From assembly GCF_023278085.1 (NCBI RefSeq), contig NZ_CP066265.1, forward strand, positions 2,200,501-2,264,500: a stretch of 64,000 nt of DNA, read 5' to 3'. The translations under genes were made by a program, and so were the position numbers. Each line of letters begins with the position of its first letter. Within the stretch, counting starts at the first letter, position 1. The notes under the pieces were generated by a model. It saw only the letters and a list, made by a program, of their open reading frames with translations, was not told the DNA's origin and did no database searches. The stretch is from Pseudomonas syringae (GTDB lineage Bacteria > Pseudomonadota > Gammaproteobacteria > Pseudomonadales > Pseudomonadaceae). This document shows, piece by piece, positions 8,576 to 15,376 of the stretch.

Positions 8576-9496
8576 ATGTGCGGAATCGTTGGCTTGTATC
8601 TGAAAAACCCGGCGCTTGAGCCGCAGCTCGGCAAGCTGTTTGAACCCATGCTGGAGGCCATGACTGATCGTGGCCCGGACAGCGCCGGGTTTGCCATATA
8701 CGGCGATGAAGTGGCGGAGGGCTGGGTCAAGCTGACCTTGCAGGCCACCACGGAACCGTATGATTTCAGGGCGTTGATTGCAGCGCTGGACACGCGATTG
8801 AATGCACCACTGGAGTGGTTTCAGAACGCCAGTGCCGTGGTGCTGAAGATCCAGGCCCAAGAGGCTCCGGTGCGTGCAGCGCTGGCTGAACTGGCGCCGA
8901 GCGTGCGCATCATGAGCGCCGGGCAAAGCATCGAGATTCTCAAGGGCATGGGTCTGCCAAGGGAAATTTCTTCGCGCTTCGGCCTCGCGTCCATGAAGGG
9001 CAGCCACATCATTGGCCACACCCGCATGGCCACTGAAAGTGCCGTGACCATGGAAGGCAGCCACCCGTTTTCCACCGGTTCCGACCTGTGTCTGGTGCAT
9101 AACGGCTCGCTGTCCAACCACTTCCGCCTGCGCCAGAACCTGCGCCGCGAGGGCATTCACTTCGAGACGGATAACGACACCGAAGTGGCGGCGGGTTATC
9201 TGGCCTGGCGTCTGCAACAGGGCGACAGCCTCAAGCAGGCACTCGACAAGTCGCTGGAAGACCTCGACGGTTTCTTCACTTTCGCCATTGGCACGCGCAA
9301 CGGCTTCGCGGTGATTCGCGACCCGATCGCCTGCAAACCGGCCATTCTTGCCGAAACCAATGATTACGTCGCCATGGCCTCGGAGTATCAGGCGCTGTCC
9401 AGCCTGCCGGGGATCGAGAACGCCAGGGTCTGGGAACCGGTCCCGGCCACCATGTACATCTGGGAACGCGAGCCAGCTCAGGGAGCACGCCCATGA
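8576..9496 (+). CDS. glxB: Class II glutamine amidotransferase subunit GlxB (MgsA-like)
   Basis: A 306-residue Ntn-type glutaminase corresponding to the amidotransferase domain of the glutamate synthase large subunit. The start at 8576 gives MCGIVGLYLK, placing the catalytic Cys at position 2. GHTRMATESAVTMEGSHPF and LVHNGSLSNH are the other active-site motifs. It should release ammonia (or transfer from a gamma-glutamyl amide) to the GlxC-GlxD partners. It overlaps glxC by ATGA, indicating translational coupling. In N-methylglutamate pathways the equivalent subunit is MgsA. Confidence 0.9.
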   Translation: MCGIVGLYLKNPALEPQLGKLFEPMLEAMTDRGPDSAGFAIYGDEVAEGWVKLTLQATTEPYDFRALIAALDTRLNAPLEWFQNASAVVLKIQAQEAPVRAALAELAPSVRIMSAGQSIEILKGMGLPREISSRFGLASMKGSHIIGHTRMATESAVTMEGSHPFSTGSDLCLVHNGSLSNHFRLRQNLRREGIHFETDNDTEVAAGYLAWRLQQGDSLKQALDKSLEDLDGFFTFAIGTRNGFAVIRDPIACKPAILAETNDYVAMASEYQALSSLPGIENARVWEPVPATMYIWEREPAQGARP

Positions 9497-10176
9497 AAAC
9501 TGTCGATCTTTCCAGCGCCAGCGTGCGCGACCTCAATCAGGCCCTGCACGATCAGGTCAAGCAATTGCAGGACCGCGAATGGCGGGTGACGCATCCCGAT
9601 GGCGCACATAACCTCGCGGTTGGCGTCAACGAAGCGATCTCCATCGATATTCAGGGGCATGCCGGCTATTACTGCGCCGGGATGAATCAGAAAGCGTCAA
9701 TCACCGTGCATGGCAACGTGGGCGTCGGTTGTGCGGAAAACATGATGTCCGGTGCCGTGCGGGTCAAAGGCAGCGCCTCGCAGGCCGCCGGTGCCACGGC
9801 GCATGGCGGCTTGCTGGTGATCGAGGGTGATGCCGGTGCCCGTTGCGGGATTTCCATGAAGGGGATCGACATTGTAGTCGGCGGCAGCATCGGCCACATG
9901 AGCTGCTTCATGGGTCAGGCTGGTCGCCTGGTGGTGTGTGGTGATGCGGGCGATGCGCTAGGCGATTCGCTGTACGAAACGCGGATTTACGTCAAAGGCA
10001 AGGTCGAGTCGCTGGGCTCCGACTGCGTCGCCAAAGAGATGCGGGAAGAGCATCTGCAGGAGTTGCAGGAATTGCTCAATCGTGCGGGTTTCAACGAGAA
10101 GGCGGCGGATTTCAAACGCTACGGCTCGGCCCGTCAGCTCTACAACTTCAAAGTCGATAACGCCTCCGCGTACTGA
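9493..10176 (+). CDS. glxC: Glutamate synthase GXGXG-domain subunit GlxC (MgsB-like)
   Basis: A 227-residue protein equivalent to the C-terminal GXGXG beta-helix domain of glutamate synthase (gltB domain 3). Glycine-rich turns repeat from about residue 60 to 170, for example GHAGYYCAGMNQ, GNVGVGCAENMMSGAVRVKG and GDAGARCGISMKG. It has a structural role holding the amidotransferase and FMN subunits together. The ATG at 9493 overlaps the glxB stop, and glxD follows after 15 bp. Confidence 0.9.
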   Translation: MKTVDLSSASVRDLNQALHDQVKQLQDREWRVTHPDGAHNLAVGVNEAISIDIQGHAGYYCAGMNQKASITVHGNVGVGCAENMMSGAVRVKGSASQAAGATAHGGLLVIEGDAGARCGISMKGIDIVVGGSIGHMSCFMGQAGRLVVCGDAGDALGDSLYETRIYVKGKVESLGSDCVAKEMREEHLQELQELLNRAGFNEKAADFKRYGSARQLYNFKVDNASAY

Positions 10177-10191
10177 TCCAGGAGCACTACC

Positions 10192-11544
10192 ATGAGCGAT
10201 TCCATGAGCGATCCCGTCAGCCACAAACCTGCGCCAGTCCTGCGCGAGTCGGCCACTTTTGATCGCCTGACCATTCAGGAAATCCAGCGCGCTGCGGAAA
10301 CCGGTATCTACGACATTCGCGGCGGCGGCACCAAGCGCAAGCTGCCGCATTTCGATGACTTGCTGCTGCTCGGCGCCAGCGTGTCGCGCTACCCGCTGGA
10401 AGGCTACCGCGAGAAGTGCGGCACCGACGTGGTGCTCGGCAATCGTTTCGCCAAGAAACCTCTGTACCTGAAAATTCCGGTGACCATCGCGGGCATGAGC
10501 TTCGGTGCGTTGTCAGCCAATGCCAAAGAGGCACTGGGCCGCGGTGCGACCATTGCCGGCACCAGCACCACCACCGGCGACGGTGGCATGACCCCGGAAG
10601 AGCGCGGCCAGTCGCAGCATCTGGTCTATCAGTACCTGCCATCGCGTTACGGCATGAACCCGGATGACCTGCGCAAGGCCGATGCCATCGAAATCGTCCT
10701 GGGGCAGGGCGCCAAACCGGGTGGCGGCGGCATGCTGCTGGGCATGAAAGTGACCGAACGCGTGGCTGGTATGCGTACGTTGCCGGTCGGCGTCGATCAG
10801 CGCTCGGCGTGCCGTCACCCGGACTGGACCGGGCCGGATGACCTGGCGATCAAGATTGCCGAGATTCGCGAAATCACCGACTGGGAAAAGCCGATCTACG
10901 TGAAGATCGGTGCCAGCCGTCCTTACTATGACGTGAAGCTGGCGGTGAAAGCCGGCGCGGACGTGATCGTACTCGACGGCATGCAGGGCGGTACGGCGGC
11001 GACTCAGGAAGTGTTCATCGAACATGTTGGCATCCCGATTCTACCGGCCATTCCGCAGGCGGTTCAGGCGTTGCAGGAAATGGGCATGCACCGCAAGGTG
11101 CAATTGATCGTCTCCGGCGGGATTCGCAACGGTGCCGACGTCGCCAAAGCCATGGCGCTGGGCGCCGATGCGGTCGCGATTGGTACGGCAGCGTTGATCG
11201 CGCTCGGCGATAACCATCCGCGTCTGGACGAAGAACTGAAAAAGATCGGCTCGGCAGCCGGCTTCTACGACGACTGGCAGAACGGCCGTGACCCGGCCGG
11301 CATCACCACCCAGGACCCGGAACTGTCCAAACGTCTCGACCCGGTCGAAGGCGGACGACGCCTGGCCAACTACCTGCGTGTGCTGGTCCTCGAAGCGCAG
11401 ACCATGGCCCGCGCCTGTGGCAAATCGCACCTGCACAACCTCGACCCGGAAGACCTGGTGGCGCTGACCGTCGAGTCTGCGGCCATGGCGCGCGTACCCT
11501 TGGCCGGGACGTCGTGGATTCCGGGTTCGGGTTCGGGTTACTGA
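10192..11544 (+). CDS. glxD: FMN-binding glutamate synthase-type subunit GlxD (MgsC-like)
   Basis: A 450-residue TIM-barrel flavoprotein equivalent to the FMN domain of glutamate synthase. Recognisable segments are KIPVTIAGMSFGALS near residue 100, GASRPYYDVKLAVKAGAD, VLDGMQGGTAAT near 265 and VSGGIRNGADVAKAMALGADAV near 305, the phosphate-binding part of the barrel. It probably carries out the reductive amination that makes glutamate or N-methylglutamate. An AGGAGC site precedes the ATG at 10192; a second in-frame ATG lies 12 bp later. Its stop codon falls inside a tandem repeat. Confidence 0.9.
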   Translation: MSDSMSDPVSHKPAPVLRESATFDRLTIQEIQRAAETGIYDIRGGGTKRKLPHFDDLLLLGASVSRYPLEGYREKCGTDVVLGNRFAKKPLYLKIPVTIAGMSFGALSANAKEALGRGATIAGTSTTTGDGGMTPEERGQSQHLVYQYLPSRYGMNPDDLRKADAIEIVLGQGAKPGGGGMLLGMKVTERVAGMRTLPVGVDQRSACRHPDWTGPDDLAIKIAEIREITDWEKPIYVKIGASRPYYDVKLAVKAGADVIVLDGMQGGTAATQEVFIEHVGIPILPAIPQAVQALQEMGMHRKVQLIVSGGIRNGADVAKAMALGADAVAIGTAALIALGDNHPRLDEELKKIGSAAGFYDDWQNGRDPAGITTQDPELSKRLDPVEGGRRLANYLRVLVLEAQTMARACGKSHLHNLDPEDLVALTVESAAMARVPLAGTSWIPGSGSGY

Positions 11545-11655
11545 TGCCATAACGATCTTTTGGAACGCGATAGCACTCACTGATGCCATAACGTGTTTTT
11601 GATCGAGATGGCACTGACTGATGCAATAAAGCGCTTTTGGACCGCGATGGCATGA
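11541..11655 (+). repeat. Three tandem 38-39-bp repeats overlapping the glxD stop codon
   Basis: Copies begin at 11541, 11580 and 11618, each with CTGATGC(C/A)ATAA near the start and (C/A)GATGGCA(C/T) or a close variant near the end. TGCCAT and ATGGCA within a unit are complementary, so each copy can form a small hairpin. The glxD TGA is the first TGA of copy 1. Confidence 0.75.
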
Positions 11656-11696
11656 ACGACGCAAATTGCGACGTAAGTGACGGCTGAGTCCTGGCG

Positions 11697-11870
11697 CTGA
11701 TCCGGGGGTAGCCTGGCAGGACGCCAGGCTAGCCGCACCGGGCCATGGAGGGCCCGTTGCGGCGACCCCCGGATCAGTGACAGGGCGAAGGAACCCGACG
11801 AAGTCGGGCCGGAAACGGAGCCGGGACTTTGCCTACTTTGGTCCCTCAAAGTAGGGCGCCGTAAGGGCGC
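11697..11870. other. Strongly folding intergenic element with three-way junction
   Basis: A 13-bp perfect stem, CTGATCCGGGGGT at 11697-11709 pairing with 11765-11777, encloses two further hairpins: TAGCCTGGC/GCCAGGCTA (11709-11731) and CGGGCC/GGCCCG (11739-11756). Downstream are CCCGAC-GAA-GTCGGG (11794-11808), a 9-bp hairpin CCTACTTTG/CAAAGTAGG (11832-11855) and GCGCC/GGCGC (11856-11870). Nothing in it looks coding. I recall similar blocks in other Pseudomonas intergenic regions but cannot name the family. It could be a structured RNA, a processing site or a mobile repeat. Confidence 0.75.
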
Positions 11871-11875
11871 AAAGG

Positions 11876-11945
11876 TGACATGAGCCGAACACCAATCCAC
11901 CTGGCGTCGCAGAACCGCCGTGTGACGCAGAGCGTCACGAAAGGC
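11876..11945 (+). repeat. Direct repeat flanking amt, left copy
   Basis: This 70-bp segment aligns without gaps to 13711-13780 with about 11 differences. It contains the dyad GTGACGCAGAGCGTCAC and continues into the same class of palindromic repeat. The remainder of the gap up to amt (11946-12130) has no further structure I can name apart from the amt ribosome binding site. Confidence 0.8.
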
Positions 11946-12130
11946 ATTACTACGTGGAGTGGGAACGAGAATCGTCGTAGTGTCAGCCCCGTTTTCCAGA
12001 GCTTTCAAGACATGTGCATGCGCCGTTCGCGCAACGAGAACTCAACCCCCAAGAGGCCGAAGAGCCTCGCTTATCTGAATGACCCTCTTTGCTGCCAGAC
12101 ACTTTCCATTCATTTGCGGGAGCTTTGAAC

Positions 12131-13456
12131 ATGGTCAATCGTCTACACGGCAAATCCCTTACGGCTTTACTCGCGCTCGGCGCCTTTGCTCCGATTGTAC
12201 GGGCAGCTGACACCCCCGTGCTGAACACCGGCAGCACCGCCTGGATGGTCACCGCAGCAGTGCTGGTGCTGTTCATGTGCCTTCCGGGGCTGGCGCTGTT
12301 TTATGGCGGGCTGGTGCGCGCCAAGAACATGCTTTCGCTGTTCACCCAATGCTTCGGCATCGCCGGTGTGGTGGGCGTGCTGTGGGTGATCTATGGCTAC
12401 AGTATGGTGGTCGACACCAGCAACATGGTCGAAGGGCAGGTGACATTCAACAGCTTTGTCGGCGGTCTGAGTCGTGCGTTTCTGGCCGGCATGACGCCGG
12501 ACAGCCTGGTGGGCGACATTCCGGAAGGCGTGTTCGTGACCTTCCAGATGACCTTCGCCATCATCACGCCGGCACTGATCGCCGGGGCCTTCGCCGAGCG
12601 CATGAAATTCTCCGCCGCGCTGCTGTTCATGGCGCTGTGGTTCACCCTGGTATATGCGCCGGTGGCCCATATGGTCTGGGGCGGGGCGGGCGCGTTGATG
12701 CACAACTGGGGCGTGCTGGACTTTGCCGGAGGCACTGCCGTGCATATCAATGCCGGTGTTGCGGCACTCGCAGCGTGTCTGGTACTGGGCAAGCGCAAGG
12801 GCTACCAGAATACGCCGATGCCTGCGCACAACCTGAGCCTGACCATGGCTGGCGCGGCGATGCTCTGGGTCGGCTGGTTCGGCTTCAACATCGGCTCGGG
12901 CGGCGGCCTGAGCGGCACCTCCGGTATCGTCATGCTCAACACCCAGGTCGGCGCCTGCGCCGGGATTCTCGGCTGGATGTTCACCGAATGGTTCAAGGTC
13001 GGCAAACCGAGCGCGCTGGGCCTGGCCAGTGGTGCGCTGGCGGGTCTGGTCGGCATCACGCCAGCCTGTGCCTATGTGGGTGTGGGTGGTGCGCTGGCGA
13101 TCGGCGTGCTGTGCGGCGTGTTTTGCTACCTGAGCGTAACCGTCCTGAAGAAACGCCTGGGCTACGACGACAGCCTTGACGTCTTCGGCCTGCATGGTAT
13201 CGGCGGCATGATCGGAGCAGTGCTGACCGGCGTGTTCTGCGTACCCTCACTGGGCGGTCTGGTGCCGGATGTCAGCATGGGCGCGCAAGTGATTGCGCAG
13301 ATCAAAGGTGTGCTGTTCACCACCGTTTACTGCTTTGCGGTCAGCTGGATCATCCTCAAGGTGGTCAACGCACTGGTCGGTTTGCGGGCTCACGAGTCGG
13401 TGGAAGACATGGGGCTGGATCTGGCTGAACATAACGAGCGTGCTTACAACCATTGA
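12131..13456 (+). CDS. amt: Ammonium transporter, Amt family
   Basis: Inner-membrane ammonium channel of 441 residues with a cleaved-looking N-terminal hydrophobic leader ending near VRAADTP, followed by eleven predicted membrane helices. Family landmarks include FYGGLVRAKNMLS near residue 60, FAFAIITPALIAGAFAERMKF-type sequence near 140-165, and the histidines in FAGGTAVHINAG and VFGLHGIGG that line the pore. The ATG at 12131 has GGGAG seven to eight bases upstream. It lies downstream of glnT-glxBCD and fits ammonium capture for the same pathway, but the 586-bp gap full of repeats suggests its own promoter. No glnK gene is adjacent. Confidence 0.93.
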   Translation: MVNRLHGKSLTALLALGAFAPIVRAADTPVLNTGSTAWMVTAAVLVLFMCLPGLALFYGGLVRAKNMLSLFTQCFGIAGVVGVLWVIYGYSMVVDTSNMVEGQVTFNSFVGGLSRAFLAGMTPDSLVGDIPEGVFVTFQMTFAIITPALIAGAFAERMKFSAALLFMALWFTLVYAPVAHMVWGGAGALMHNWGVLDFAGGTAVHINAGVAALAACLVLGKRKGYQNTPMPAHNLSLTMAGAAMLWVGWFGFNIGSGGGLSGTSGIVMLNTQVGACAGILGWMFTEWFKVGKPSALGLASGALAGLVGITPACAYVGVGGALAIGVLCGVFCYLSVTVLKKRLGYDDSLDVFGLHGIGGMIGAVLTGVFCVPSLGGLVPDVSMGAQVIAQIKGVLFTTVYCFAVSWIILKVVNALVGLRAHESVEDMGLDLAEHNERAYNH

Positions 13457-13794
13457 GATGGGTATCGTGCCGATGCTGCGCGTTGACATGCAATTGTGGA
13501 CGCTCTGTGTCCTGACGTGAGTGTGCATCGCGGCATAGATATGTGACGCGGAGCGTCACGAGACACGTGCCCACGCGGAGCGTGGGTACGATAATCAATA
13601 AGCTCGGACACCTCTCGTTCCTCACGCTCCAGCGTGGGAATACCTTTCGCGACGCTCTGCGTCGCAAGGGGCGCGGAGTATTGGTTCTCGTTGAGCTCAA
13701 CGAAAAAAGTTGACCTGAGTCGAACGCCAATCCACCCGACACCACAGAACAGCCGTGTGACGCGGAGCGTCACGAGAGGCGTGCCCACGCGGAG
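13457..13794. repeat. Palindromic repeat block downstream of amt (intact copy plus left half of a second copy)
   Basis: The block holds short perfect or near-perfect dyads: GTGACGCGGAGCGTCAC (13543-13559), CCCACGCGGAGCGTGGG (13570-13586), CACGCTCCAGCGTG (13623-13636) and GCGACGCTCTGCGTCGC (13649-13665). The unit restarts at 13757 with GTGACGCGGAGCGTCAC and is broken off inside CCCACGCGGAG at 13794 by the insertion sequence; the right half resumes at 15245. The 13711-13780 segment is also the right-hand copy of the direct repeat flanking amt. No coding sequence is apparent. Confidence 0.85.
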
Positions 13795-13817
13795 TGGTAT
13801 GACCCCCGAAGGTTGGA
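13795..13817 (+). repeat. Left terminal inverted repeat of the IS
   Basis: These 23 bp match the reverse complement of 15222-15244 exactly. Just inside, AAGGTT (13809-13814) and AACCTT (13821-13826) form a second small dyad immediately ahead of the orfA ribosome binding site. Confidence 0.95.
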
Positions 13818-13836
13818 TACAACCTTTGGAGGCATC

Positions 13837-14376
13837 ATGGGTAGATATACAGAACAGGCAAAACTCGCGGCCGTGCAGGAATATTGTGCCGGCAAGGCCG
13901 GTTTGAGGGATGTTGCACATCGCCACGATGTGGATTTTTCCTGTCTTAGGCAGTGGGTTGCGGCCTATCAGATTCATGGCGTAGCGGGCCTGCAAGAGAA
14001 AAAACGCCAGCGCTACAGTGACGAGTTCAAGCTGACTGTTTTGAAGCGCATGCATGATGAGCGTTTATCTCTGCGCCAGACAGCGGCCTTGTTCGATATC
14101 CGTCAGTTCGGCATCATCGGTCTATGGCAGCGCTATTATGAAGAGGGAGCCTTTGATGCCTCCTCCAAGCCACCCACAAAAGCCGGACGCCCAAGAAAGA
14201 TGACGACTGCACTTCCCCCTGTGAACGCCCCCTCAATCGACGATGAATCGCGCTCGCGTGACGAGTTGCTTGCCGAGGTGAAGCAACTGCGGATGGAGGT
14301 CGACTATCTAAAAAAGCTCGATGCCTTGGCTCAGAAGAAGCAACGAATAGCGCAACAGAAAAAGCGCAAATCGTAA
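13837..14376 (+). CDS. IS3-family transposase OrfA (helix-turn-helix subunit)
   Basis: DNA-binding half of the transposase, 179 residues from the ATG at 13837, which follows GGAGG at 13828-13832. Two helix-turn-helix segments are visible, around residues 22-42 (GLRDVAHRHDVDFSCLRQWV) and 66-90 (LSLRQTAALFDIRQFGIIG), an arrangement typical of the IS150 subgroup. A C-terminal leucine-rich coiled coil (LLAEVKQLRMEVDYLKKL) leads into the frameshift site. Produced alone, OrfA usually acts as a repressor and DNA-binding partner of OrfAB. Confidence 0.92.
   Translation: MGRYTEQAKLAAVQEYCAGKAGLRDVAHRHDVDFSCLRQWVAAYQIHGVAGLQEKKRQRYSDEFKLTVLKRMHDERLSLRQTAALFDIRQFGIIGLWQRYYEEGAFDASSKPPTKAGRPRKMTTALPPVNAPSIDDESRSRDELLAEVKQLRMEVDYLKKLDALAQKKQRIAQQKKRKS
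14310..14316 (+). promoter_or_regulatory. Programmed -1 frameshift heptamer A AAA AAG
   Basis: The canonical slippery heptamer lies in frame within orfA (CTA AAA AAG). After a -1 slip the reading frame is open from here to the orfB stop at 15212 with no intervening stop, giving the OrfAB fusion that is the active transposase in this family. Confidence 0.85.
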
Positions 14377-15212
14377 CCGAACTGAGACTGGGGCATTCTC
14401 TGGATGGCCTGCTGAAGCTTGCCGGTCTGGCGCGCAGCACTTTTTACTATCAACAAAAGGTACTGCAAGCGGGCGATAAGTACGCCGGGCTCAAAGACCT
14501 GATTCAGACAGCTTTCTACGAGCATAAAGGCCGGTATGGCTATCGTCGTATCACGGCAGCGTTGCGGCGCGCAGGCCATCTTGTGAACCACAAGACGGTG
14601 CAGAAACTGATGGGGCAGCTAGGCCTGAAGAGCCTGGTGCGTGTGAAGAAATACCGTTCTTACAAGGGCGAAGTAGGCAAGGCTGCGCCCAACATTCTCA
14701 AGCGTGATTTCAAGGCCCAACACCTTAATGAAAAATGGGCCACGGACGTGACCGAGTTCAAAGTGGGAGGCCAGAAGCTCTATCTGTCGCCCATCATGGA
14801 TCTGTACAACGGCGAAATCATTTCCTATGCAATCGCCAGGCGCCCGCTGTACTCCATGGTCGACGAAATGCTTGAAGGAGCGTTCAAGAAGCTTGAGCCG
14901 CATGAAAAGCCTATTTTGCACTCAGACCAGGGCTGGCAATATCGGATGCCTGTTTACCAACGATTACTCAATGAGCATTCGATCACATGCAGCATGTCGC
15001 GCAAGGGCAACTGCTACGACAACGCGGCTATGGAAAGTTTTTTTGGCACGCTGAAGTCCGAGTTTTTCTATCTGAACAAATTTAACGATCTGGATGAGCT
15101 TCATGCCGGCATCGACGAGTACATTGAGTATTACAATCACTCACGCATCAAACTGAAACTTAACGGCCTGAGCCCTGTGGAATACAGAATGCAGGCCGCT
15201 CAGGCAGCGTAG
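14316..15212 (+). CDS. IS3-family transposase OrfB (DDE integrase domain, made as OrfAB)
   Basis: Catalytic part of the transposase, about 298 residues counted from the slip site. It lacks a good start of its own; only a TTG at 14562 and CTG codons occur before the catalytic domain, which supports expression as a frameshift fusion with OrfA. The segment GRYGYRRITAALRRAG near the beginning is the HTH_21 region. The catalytic triad is complete: D in ATDVTEF, D in LHSDQGWQY, E in AMESFFGTLKSE, followed by the usual INYYN-like IEYYNHSRIK. No disruption is seen. Confidence 0.92.
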   Translation, partial: ARCLGSEEATNSATEKAQIVTELRLGHSLDGLLKLAGLARSTFYYQQKVLQAGDKYAGLKDLIQTAFYEHKGRYGYRRITAALRRAGHLVNHKTVQKLMGQLGLKSLVRVKKYRSYKGEVGKAAPNILKRDFKAQHLNEKWATDVTEFKVGGQKLYLSPIMDLYNGEIISYAIARRPLYSMVDEMLEGAFKKLEPHEKPILHSDQGWQYRMPVYQRLLNEHSITCSMSRKGNCYDNAAMESFFGTLKSEFFYLNKFNDLDELHAGIDEYIEYYNHSRIKLKLNGLSPVEYRMQAAQAA

Positions 15213-15221
15213 AGATAATCG

Positions 15222-15244
15222 TCCAACCTTCGGGGGTCATACCA
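15222..15244 (-). repeat. Right terminal inverted repeat of the IS
   Basis: A perfect 23-bp complement of the left end, finishing at 15244 and followed by the GAG target duplicate and CGTGGG, which completes the interrupted palindrome. Confidence 0.95.
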
Positions 15245-15376
15245 GAGCGTGGGTACGATAATCAATAAGCCCGGACACCTCTCGTTCCTCACGCTCCAGC
15301 GTGGGAATGCCTTTCGCGACGCTCTGCGTCGCAAGGGACGCGAGCATTGGCATGAGCGTTACCGTTCTTGTTCAGC
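15245..15376. repeat. Right half of the IS-interrupted palindromic repeat
   Basis: Continues the unit broken at 13794. From GAGCGTGGGTACGATAATC onward it matches 13579-13680 almost base for base, with CACGCTCCAGCGTG at 15290-15303 and GCGACGCTCTGCGTCGC at 15316-15332. No gene is present. Confidence 0.85.

Larger units (their letters stand above)
13795..15244 (+). mobile_element. Complete IS3-family insertion sequence, IS150-like, 1450 bp
   Basis: The ends are perfect 23-bp inverted repeats starting TGGTATGACCCCCG and finishing in CA, as usual for IS3. A 3-bp target duplication GAG flanks it (13792-13794 and 15245-15247). The neighbouring intact repeat at 13570-13586 shows the empty site CCCACGCGGAGCGTGGG, so the element inserted at the centre of that dyad. 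It encodes OrfA and, by -1 frameshift, OrfAB with a complete DDE motif. It therefore looks functional and recent. The IS name is not assigned. Confidence 0.95.

Noticed and set aside
11880..12128. 82-codon frame upstream of amt
   Set aside because: Lies within the direct repeat and its palindromes; no ribosome site or recognisable protein.
12167..13195. 342-codon frame opposite amt
   Set aside because: The amt strand encodes a complete recognisable transporter; the reverse frame is a GC artefact rich in H, Q and R.
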